Shown one piece after another: positions 1 through 5,053 of a stretch of 5,053 bases of DNA. A model generated the notes under the pieces. It was not told the DNA's origin. It ran no database searches and worked only from the letters and a program-made list of their open reading frames with translations. Each line of letters opens with the position of its first letter. Within the stretch, counting starts at the first letter, position 1. The stretch comes from Deltaproteobacteria bacterium. GTDB lineage: Bacteria; Desulfobacterota; Syntrophia; Syntrophales; UBA2210. The translations under genes were made by a program, and so were the position numbers. The DNA is taken from the NCBI GenBank assembly GCA_016935875.1, contig JAFGQD010000014.1:1-5053 (forward strand). The letters run 5' to 3'.

Positions 1-809
1 TCATAGATGGTTTGGAACCTTTCATTCACATATTTGATTGTCCCATCCTTAAGCAACACACGACATTCGATATCGCATTGTGTCTTTTTCGCCAATGAGT
101 CTTTGTGAGCCTGAGCGACAAAAACCCTGTCATCCGGATGAACAGCCGCCATAAATGCTTCGTATGTGGCATCAAACTCCTGTGGTTTCAGTCCCAAAAT
201 GCGGTATATCTCATCAGACCATTCCAGGAAATTGCTTTTCAAATCGAGTTCCCAATGCCCAATATGGGCCAGTTCCTGCGCCTCTTTAAGTCTCCGTTGT
301 GATTTAATCAACACTTTTTGTTCATCTTGGAGTTTTTCCACTGTTTTTGACAGTTTACGGGCAATACTGTTGTCATACATTTCCAGAAGGGTCTGCTCAT
401 CCTCCAGCGGCTTTTCAGGAACCTGCAGAATTCCCTGCCGGTGTTCATCCAGCACTTCATCAAGTATCCGTACAAACTGCTCTCCTTCTGTGGGTTTGAG
501 GATAAAACGGGAAGCACCGAGACTCATGGCCAGTTTTTCATCAGTCTTTTCAGTAAAAGTAGCTGTATAAAAAACAAAGGGGATATTTCGCAGGCTGGGG
601 TCCTTTTTCACTTCATGACAAAGCCTGAACCCATTCATGACCGGCATCATGATATCCGAAATGATAACCTCAGGCGGATCCTGGCGAGCAAGCCGCAGCG
701 CGTCTTCGCCATTTTCCGCAGCGATTATGTGATGACCTCTGGATGCCAACAGCTGTTCCAACATGTAGCAACTCTCGGGATTGTCTTCAACGATAAGAAT
801 TTTACTCAT
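1..809 (-). CDS. Response regulator with receiver, coiled coil and PAS domain (3' end outside window)
   Basis: This is a cytoplasmic signalling protein; 269 codons are present and the frame is still open at the left edge, so its C-terminal output is unknown. Residues 1-120 are a receiver (REC) domain: the acidic pair E8/D9, the phosphoacceptor D52 in SDIMMP, T82 and K105 in the LKP motif are all there. Residues about 133-180 are charged and helical, probably a coiled coil. From about 181 (ELAHIGHWELD) a PAS_3-type fold begins, with the signature AVHPDDR at 222-228 and RVLLKDGTIKYV at 250-261; the PAC end is cut off. The ATG at 807-809 is chosen because AGGAGG (819-824) lies nine bases upstream. 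It follows the small receiver gene by 17 bases in the same operon. Related proteins usually continue into a histidine kinase or GGDEF domain; which applies here cannot be seen. Receiver and PAS are certain, final function is not. Confidence 0.95.
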   Translation of the reverse strand, partial: MSKILIVEDNPESCYMLEQLLASRGHHIIAAENGEDALRLARQDPPEVIISDIMMPVMNGFRLCHEVKKDPSLRNIPFVFYTATFTEKTDEKLAMSLGASRFILKPTEGEQFVRILDEVLDEHRQGILQVPEKPLEDEQTLLEMYDNSIARKLSKTVEKLQDEQKVLIKSQRRLKEAQELAHIGHWELDLKSNFLEWSDEIYRILGLKPQEFDATYEAFMAAVHPDDRVFVAQAHKDSLAKKTQCDIECRVLLKDGTIKYVNERFQTIY

Positions 810-818
810 CGTGCAATG

Positions 819-824
819 CCTCCT
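819..824 (-). promoter_or_regulatory. Shine-Dalgarno site of the REC-PAS gene
   Basis: The minus strand reads AAAGGAGG followed by nine bases and ATG (807-809). The extended match (819-826) abuts the stop codon of the preceding receiver gene (827-829), so ribosomes finishing that gene lie on this site. This supports the chosen start and suggests coupled translation. Confidence 0.8.
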
Positions 825-826
825 TT

Positions 827-1201
827 CTATATCTGCGACAAAAATCTTCTAACCCGCTCAACGAAGCTGTCGGGGTCTATCGGTTTTTCAATGTACCCTT
901 CACAGCCCGCGGCCAGAATGGTTTCGCGGTCGCCCGCCATTGCATAAGAGGTAACCGCTACGACAGGAATAGCTTTCGTCTCTTCAGCCTGCTTCAGACG
1001 CCTGGCCACTTCATACCCATCCATCACCGGCAGCTGGATATCTAAAAGAATCAAATCAGGATTTTCAGAAACAGCTAATTCTAATCCCTGCTGCCCGTCA
1101 CGTGCCTGGACCACCTCATAATCTTCTTTTTCCAACAGAAACGTTGTCAAATAGAGGTTTTGTTCATTATCTTCAATGATCAGGATCTTCTTTTTCGTCA
1201 T
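827..1201 (-). CDS. Single-domain response regulator (CheY/DivK-like receiver)
   Basis: This 124-residue protein is a lone receiver domain with no attached output domain. All residues needed for phosphorylation are present: E10/D11 for metal binding, phosphoacceptor D54 in LLDIQLPVMDG, T84 in VAVTSYAM, and K106 in the EKP motif. The N-terminal IIEDNEQN and the TSYAMAGDRE stretch resemble receivers that accompany or are fused to hybrid histidine kinases and DivK-type phosphorelay proteins (family knowledge). The ATG at 1199-1201 is preceded by GGAGGAGG (1205-1212), so the start is well supported even though it lies 29 bases inside the kinase gene. The overlap indicates translational coupling and roughly balanced expression, making the upstream kinase the probable phosphodonor (inference). 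It probably acts as a phosphate shuttle or sink, or by protein-protein contact, since it cannot bind DNA by itself. The function beyond a receiver is not determined. Confidence 0.96.
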   Translation of the reverse strand: MTKKKILIIEDNEQNLYLTTFLLEKEDYEVVQARDGQQGLELAVSENPDLILLDIQLPVMDGYEVARRLKQAEETKAIPVVAVTSYAMAGDRETILAAGCEGYIEKPIDPDSFVERVRRFLSQI

Positions 1202-4200
1202 TTTCCTCCTCCGGAACCAACGGTAAAGTAAAGGTAAAGGTGCTGCCTTTTCCGAATTGACTCTTCACTCGAATGGTACCGCCCAGCATATCAAGAATTC
1301 GCTTACACACAGACAGCCCCAGGCCGGTTCCTTCGTACCTGCGGGAAGTACCGGTATCGAGCTGTTGGAACGGTTTGAAAAGTTTGCCGATATCCCTATC
1401 CTTTATGCCGATTCCGCTGTCCGTTATTTCAACTTCTATGAAGGAATCACGCTGGAGACAGACAATCTTTACCGCTCCCTTTTCGGTAAACTTGATGGCA
1501 TTGTTAGCCAGATTGATGAGAATTTGCCGAATACGGCGTTCATCACTGGCAATCTTGTCAACTTCCGGTGCGATCTCCACAGAGAGAGACAGACCTTTCT
1601 GCTCAGCCAGCGGCTTAAGCGATTCAGCAACCTGGTTAACCGCATCGCGCATACTGAATTCCTCACAAGAGACCCGCAGTTCGCCCGCCTCGATCTTTGA
1701 AATATCCAATACATCATTGATAAGATCCAGTAAGTGGCGGGCGCTCCCTTTAACCATTTTCAACTGTTTTTTCTGCTCAAGATTCAGGGGGCCGGCAAGC
1801 TCATTGAGAGTGATACCGGTAAAACCGATAATGGAATTGAGAGGCGTGCGCAGTTCATGCGACATGCTGGACAAGAAGGCGCTTTTTACCCGATTGGCAG
1901 ATTCGGCGGTTTCTTTCGCTTCCACCAGTTCTCCTTCAATTTTCCGGCGAAGGCCAATCTCACGAGCCAGACGGCGGTTCCAGTAGAAAACCACCAGGAC
2001 AATCAGAATTGAGCCAAGGAGAACCTTCAATAACAAGCCGTAATCGACACTCCGCTTATAGGTCACTGAAATCCACTTTTGATAAATCGCATTACGTTCT
2101 TCTTCCGTAATGGCAGTAACAGCCTTTTGCATAATACTTGCCAGTATCGGCTGTTTTTTGCTGACACCAATAGAGAGTTCATAATTGTACGGTGTTTCGC
2201 CGCAGACCATGAGGCTTGATATGCTCTCATGGCTAATCACGTAACTTATGGCCGCGAGGCTGCCGATATATGCATAGGCGTCCCGGCGTTTAACAGCGTG
2301 TAATCCTGCTTTCGCATCAGCGGTAAGCATCAAATCAAGCTCCGGATGCCGGACTTTCAAAATATCGTGACTGGCATGTCCGTTGACTACCGCGATTTTC
2401 TTTCCCTTCAGTTCATTCATATCACCAATATAGGAGGCAGCCTGATCGGTTACGATCACCATGGGGAAATTTAAATAGGGCTTGCTGAAAGAGAGAAATT
2501 CTTCACGCTGGGGCGTACGTGTAACCGCAAAGAGAACATCGATTGAGCCCGACTTGATCTCTTCCAGAGTGGTTTGCCAGCTTTTAGGAGCGGTCGGCTG
2601 AATCGCAACACCGACAATGTTACCGACCAGTTTCGTGAAATCTGCGGACATCCCGACAAATCGCCCCTCACTATCCATATATTCTACGGGAGGCCAACTT
2701 GTATCGTACCCCATGCGGAGAACCGGATGAGCTGTGATCCAAGCTTTTTCTTCCGGTGACAGTTGAATCCTCACTGCATACTCTTCATAAGGAGTAACCC
2801 ATCTTCTGAGTATGGAGGTAACTTCGTCTTTGTTAAGATTATCCAGCGCCTTTTGCAGAATATCTCTCAGAACGGGCCAGTCTTTGCGAACACCGATAAC
2901 ATTGATGGAAGCTGTTTCCTCGATCTTGCCATGGCCTTTCAGGTTATTAATCAGTTCCCGCTCGATGATGTACATCGCCACGGCTCGATTACCGATGTAA
3001 GCATCCGTTATCCCCTTGGAAACCGCATCTAAGGCATCACTGGTTGTATTGAAAAGTTTTACCTTGATGTCAGGGTATTTATCTCGAAGTACGGTTTCGA
3101 TGAAGAAATCACGTTCCACTCCGACAGACTTGCCTTTCAAGTGTGAGAGATTCTCGTAATGCGGCGCATCTTTCGGCGCGATGATAATGTGGGGAACCGA
3201 AACATACGGCTTTGTGAAATTAAAAAAGGATTCACGGTCCGGTCTCGGCGTGATGTCCATCAGCGCGTCGATTCGTTTTTCTTTTACAGCTTTACACATC
3301 TCAGTCCAGGGAAGAGGCACGATTTTCAATCTGCCCTTTAAGCGGGTGTTAAGCGCTTTGATAAAACCGATACCGATACCCTGTGGCTTGCCCTGCGCAT
3401 CGACGTAATCCATGGGAGGCCACGCTCGATTGACGGCAACCGTTATCTCCGGATGCGCAGCCAGCCAGGCCAGTTCCTCAACGGTCAAAGAAAGGACATG
3501 AGAAACAGGTTTTTGTGCCGGAGCCAAGACCCTTTCAAGCGCGGCGTAATAGACGGAACGCCGGTCCTTTTTCAATTCCGTCAGATGTTTATCAATCCGG
3601 TCCAGCAGTTTATTGCCCTTTAACTTAGGAGCAACAAACATCAATCTCGACGGATAGAGGACAACACCGGTTTCCTGGAGACCGAAATTTTTCACCTGCT
3701 GTGCGCCGAAAAGCCGGTTGACGATGCCGGCATCCGCCTCTCCCTTTTCGATCATATCAAATACCGTTGTGAAGCTTCCCGTCTCTATAAAGGTCGGCGA
3801 AATACCGTAGGCATGTGCATCGGCCTTTAATTTATGGGCCTGAATCGACCCTTTAACAACCGCGATTTTCTTCCTGTCCAAATCCAGGATAGAACGAATT
3901 GAGATGCCATATCTGGTATAAACTCCGGACCAGTTTCCCAGCACGACTTCCTTGTTGAAATTAAAACGCCCAGCACGCGACTCCGAGAAGGCTACATCCA
4001 TCATTAGATCAAGCTCGCCGCTTTCCACCTTATCCAGACACTCATTCCAGGTACAGGGAATATATTCGAGTTTCCAATCTTCTTTTTCAGCGATAAAGTT
4101 TAAAAGTTCGGGGAAAAACCCGGCCGGCCGGCCTTGTTGATCCAGATAAATCTTCGGTGCGTTTTGGTAGATGCCGACTTTAACCGGAACTGACGCGATT

Positions 4201-4301
4201 GAATGACATACAAGTTGAGTCTGAATCACTAAAACAGCCATTATGACTAATTTTAGCGATTTCAAAAAAGGATGAGAATACTGCTTTACTTTTTGGTTCA
4301 T
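1173..4301 (-). CDS. Transmembrane sensor histidine kinase with three tandem periplasmic SBP_bac_3 (Venus flytrap) domains
   Basis: This 1042-residue inner-membrane kinase should sense small molecules in the periplasm. Residues 1-36 form a basic start plus hydrophobic segment (signal peptide or anchor). Three solute-binding domains follow: about 38-260, 278-505 and 520-747. Each keeps an arginine in the site that binds ligand carboxylates in amino-acid-binding relatives (R109, R356, R599). One transmembrane helix (about 755-774) leads through a short probable coiled coil to HisKA, with H815 in SMSHELRTP, then HATPase_c with N box (N930-N934 region), G1 DSGIGI (961-966), F box LFKPF (974-978) and G2 GTGLGLS (991-997). 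No HAMP, PAS or fused receiver is present. The topology resembles BvgS/EvgS-type sensors, which typically have two flytraps; here there are three and the phosphorelay modules are separate genes. An in-frame TAA two codons upstream bounds the start; no strong Shine-Dalgarno is seen. M21 is a less likely start, since it would delete the basic signal region. The ligand is unknown. Confidence 0.97.
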   Translation of the reverse strand: MNQKVKQYSHPFLKSLKLVIMAVLVIQTQLVCHSIASVPVKVGIYQNAPKIYLDQQGRPAGFFPELLNFIAEKEDWKLEYIPCTWNECLDKVESGELDLMMDVAFSESRAGRFNFNKEVVLGNWSGVYTRYGISIRSILDLDRKKIAVVKGSIQAHKLKADAHAYGISPTFIETGSFTTVFDMIEKGEADAGIVNRLFGAQQVKNFGLQETGVVLYPSRLMFVAPKLKGNKLLDRIDKHLTELKKDRRSVYYAALERVLAPAQKPVSHVLSLTVEELAWLAAHPEITVAVNRAWPPMDYVDAQGKPQGIGIGFIKALNTRLKGRLKIVPLPWTEMCKAVKEKRIDALMDITPRPDRESFFNFTKPYVSVPHIIIAPKDAPHYENLSHLKGKSVGVERDFFIETVLRDKYPDIKVKLFNTTSDALDAVSKGITDAYIGNRAVAMYIIERELINNLKGHGKIEETASINVIGVRKDWPVLRDILQKALDNLNKDEVTSILRRWVTPYEEYAVRIQLSPEEKAWITAHPVLRMGYDTSWPPVEYMDSEGRFVGMSADFTKLVGNIVGVAIQPTAPKSWQTTLEEIKSGSIDVLFAVTRTPQREEFLSFSKPYLNFPMVIVTDQAASYIGDMNELKGKKIAVVNGHASHDILKVRHPELDLMLTADAKAGLHAVKRRDAYAYIGSLAAISYVISHESISSLMVCGETPYNYELSIGVSKKQPILASIMQKAVTAITEEERNAIYQKWISVTYKRSVDYGLLLKVLLGSILIVLVVFYWNRRLAREIGLRRKIEGELVEAKETAESANRVKSAFLSSMSHELRTPLNSIIGFTGITLNELAGPLNLEQKKQLKMVKGSARHLLDLINDVLDISKIEAGELRVSCEEFSMRDAVNQVAESLKPLAEQKGLSLSVEIAPEVDKIASDERRIRQILINLANNAIKFTEKGAVKIVCLQRDSFIEVEITDSGIGIKDRDIGKLFKPFQQLDTGTSRRYEGTGLGLSVCKRILDMLGGTIRVKSQFGKGSTFTFTLPLVPEEENDEKEDPDH
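1205..1212 (-). promoter_or_regulatory. Shine-Dalgarno site of the small receiver gene
   Basis: The minus strand carries GGAGGAGG, two overlapping GGAGG cores, ending three bases before the ATG at 1199-1201; the upstream core has a six-base spacing. It lies inside the last codons of the kinase gene, where it encodes part of the acidic EEEN tail, and it decides the overlapping start. Confidence 0.8.
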
Positions 4302-4333
4302 AATTTAACCGGTCCGTAATTCTTCGTGGCGAC

Positions 4334-4361
4334 ATTAATGAAACGTGGATTGTGTTTTCAA
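4334..4361 (-). promoter_or_regulatory. Possible sigma70-type promoter of the signalling operon
   Basis: On the minus strand TTGAAA (4356-4361, five of six consensus bases) is followed after 16 bases by ATTAAT (4334-4339, four of six). Transcription would begin about 25 bases ahead of the kinase ATG, leaving a short leader. The match is moderate and the region is AT-rich, so chance agreement is quite possible. Confidence 0.28.
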
Positions 4362-4414
4362 GCACTGATATTTTTGGATGCTTTTCTTAGTTCATTACCG
4401 GATCATTGATTGAC

Positions 4415-4428
4415 GGGCAAATTTGCCC
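4415..4428. promoter_or_regulatory. Perfect 14-bp palindrome, candidate operator
   Basis: GGGCAAATTTGCCC is perfectly self-complementary and lies about 115 bases upstream of the kinase start and just upstream of the possible -35 box. A perfect dyad of this length in the operon's upstream region is what a dimeric regulator would bind. There is no loop, so it is a poor RNA hairpin. The binding protein, if any, is unknown, and the two response regulators seen here lack DNA-binding domains. Confidence 0.35.
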
Positions 4429-4463
4429 TGATAAGTTGATATTGGATTTATCTTTCGAAAATT

Positions 4464-4485
4464 TTCCCGCAGCTTGCTGCGGGGA
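4464..4485. repeat. REP-like GC-rich extragenic hairpin
   Basis: CCCGCAGC (4466-4473) and GCTGCGGG (4476-4483) form an eight-base-pair stem with TT between, realistically a six- or seven-pair stem with a four-base loop; flanking T-G and T-A pairs extend it. It stands out in AT-rich DNA. The form recalls repetitive extragenic palindromes common in many proteobacterial genomes. No second copy is in the window, so repetition is inferred. On the minus strand it is followed by AAAATTTTCG rather than a clean U tract, so terminator activity for the upstream fragment is possible but weak. Confidence 0.5.
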
Positions 4486-4671
4486 GGCTCAATTTCAAGG
4501 ATTACTCAAATGTTCTGTGAGATTTCGAGTGTTATTCTTTGCGGGTCAGCGTGCAAGTACAAAACGAGGTGTCGCATAAATAGTATGTAAAAGCAGTACC
4601 CCCTTTTTGTTATTCCGTACAACATATAATTTAAAAACAAAGAAAAATCAAGTAATATTAAGTAATTTACA

Positions 4672-4826
4672 ATTGTGAAGGTTCCAGCCCACAGGACGAA
4701 GCTGCCTTCGATGATCATGACCGGAGCGATCTGCGGGTAAATAATGGAGAAGAGGCCGAGGAGTACCGTAACCAGGAGCATTACGCCCATGGTGGTGAGT
4801 GCGGTCGCGCGAGAGATCTTGTACCG
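4672..4826 (-). pseudogene. Fragment of an unidentified integral membrane protein gene
   Basis: One minus-strand frame is open from 4826 to its stop at 4506. Between about 4672 and 4826 it uses codons of a real gene, with G or C at most third positions, and encodes two hydrophobic segments: TMGVMLLVTVLLGLFSIIYP and, after QIAP, VMIIEGSFVLWAGTF. An in-frame TGA at 4827-4829 closes it upstream. The ATG at 4788-4790 has no Shine-Dalgarno and lies inside the codon-biased stretch, so it is unlikely to be a true start. Leftward of about 4672 the sequence turns very AT-rich and the frame loses codon bias, so the last 55 or so codons look random. This fits a truncated remnant of a multi-pass membrane protein. 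The helix-xxYPxx-helix pattern faintly recalls HdeD/DUF308-type proteins, but I do not recognise the family. A short functional membrane peptide is a less likely alternative. Confidence 0.4.
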
Positions 4827-5053
4827 TCAAAAGCTTCTATAACAAACCCGCACGCAAACACCTGGGATAACCTGAAAAAAATGAATTTAGGGGATAGTAT
4901 ATCTATTTTCCGAAGAAAAGAAACAACAATGTATGTACTGTTTCCCGAATATCCGAAACTGCTAAGAGATAGCAGCTGTCAATAGTTGAAGATCTAATCA
5001 GACAATGACGATATGCGATTCATACATTTTCTAACTTCACCTATTTATCTGCA

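Larger units (their letters stand above)
4302..5053. other. Intergenic region upstream of the operon
   Basis: No intact gene can be supported here on either strand. Part 4302-4500 holds the operon leader, the candidate promoter, the 14-bp palindrome and the GC-rich hairpin. Part 4500-4670 is AT-rich with no coding signal and a short direct repeat AGTAAT (4651-4656, 4661-4666). Part 4672-4826 is the membrane-gene fragment. Part 4830-5053 is again AT-rich; it contains a small inverted repeat CTGCTA-AGAGA-TAGCAG (4959-4975) and a 34-codon open frame (4881-4985, plus) without a ribosome site. I recognise no RNA gene, att site or insertion-sequence end. Confidence 0.6.

Noticed and set aside
441..947. 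Plus-strand open frame of 168 codons
   Set aside because: It lies antisense to the REC-PAS and receiver genes, has no recognisable motif, and is explained as a shadow of these strongly supported minus-strand genes.
1273..1986. Plus-strand open frame of 237 codons
   Set aside because: It is antisense to the conserved HisKA/HATPase_c region; the composition is Ser/Arg-rich as expected for a reverse-strand shadow, with no domain.
4121..4133. CGGCCGGCCGGCC tract
   Set aside because: It is inside the kinase gene and encodes the Gly-Arg-Pro-Ala loop of the first flytrap domain; a chance run from codon choice.
4881..4985. 34-codon plus-strand open frame starting ATG AAT TTA
   Set aside because: No Shine-Dalgarno precedes it, the frame is simply the tail of a long stop-free run on the strand opposite the membrane fragment, and the peptide is not recognised. 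It could be a small gene but nothing supports it.
4662..4985. Long stop-free plus-strand frame across the membrane-gene fragment
   Set aside because: The translation is charged and low in hydrophobics, typical of the antisense of a membrane-protein gene; third-position bias favours the minus strand.
4880..5000. Minus-strand TTGACA and TATACT boxes as a promoter for the membrane fragment
   Set aside because: The two boxes are too far apart to form one promoter and neither has a partner at proper spacing; AT-rich DNA gives such matches by chance.
4302..5053. CRISPR array, tRNA, riboswitch or retron-type RNA in the noncoding part
   Set aside because: No regularly spaced repeats, no cloverleaf or CCA-type end, and no known aptamer core were seen; only two short hairpins and one palindrome are present.

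Overview
The window carries the 5' part of a leftward (minus-strand) two-component signalling operon, followed upstream by about 750 bases with no confidently intact gene. Mixed base composition, the style of the REC-coiled coil-PAS protein, the tandem-Bug/flytrap-type sensor kinase and a CCCGCAGC..GCTGCGGG extragenic palindrome are all compatible with a Gram-negative, probably Desulfobacterota/deltaproteobacterial, chromosome. That assignment is inference; nothing here fixes the taxon.

Layout, reading along the minus strand (right to left). (1) 4302-5053: intergenic DNA. It holds a codon-biased, hydrophobic gene fragment (about 4672-4826) with no credible start, flanked by AT-rich sequence; a REP-like hairpin at 4464-4485; a perfect 14-bp palindrome at 4415-4428; and a possible weak sigma70-type promoter at 4334-4361. 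(2) 1173-4301: a 1042-residue membrane histidine kinase with a signal or anchor segment, three consecutive periplasmic solute-binding (SBP_bac_3, Venus flytrap) domains, one transmembrane helix, a short linker, and HisKA plus HATPase_c. (3) 827-1201: a 124-residue stand-alone receiver protein (CheY/DivK-like) that overlaps the kinase gene by 29 bases. (4) 1-809: a receiver-coiled coil-PAS protein whose 3' end lies beyond the left edge.

The three genes are tightly packed and surely cotranscribed. The likely flow is: a periplasmic ligand or ligands sensed by the flytrap domains, autophosphorylation at His815, then transfer to Asp54 of the small receiver and/or Asp52 of the REC-PAS protein. No DNA-binding or cyclic-nucleotide output domain is visible, so the final output must come from the unseen C-terminus of the third gene or from genes further left. 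The most notable features are the triple flytrap array, whose first domain differs from the other two, and the unidentified membrane-protein remnant upstream.
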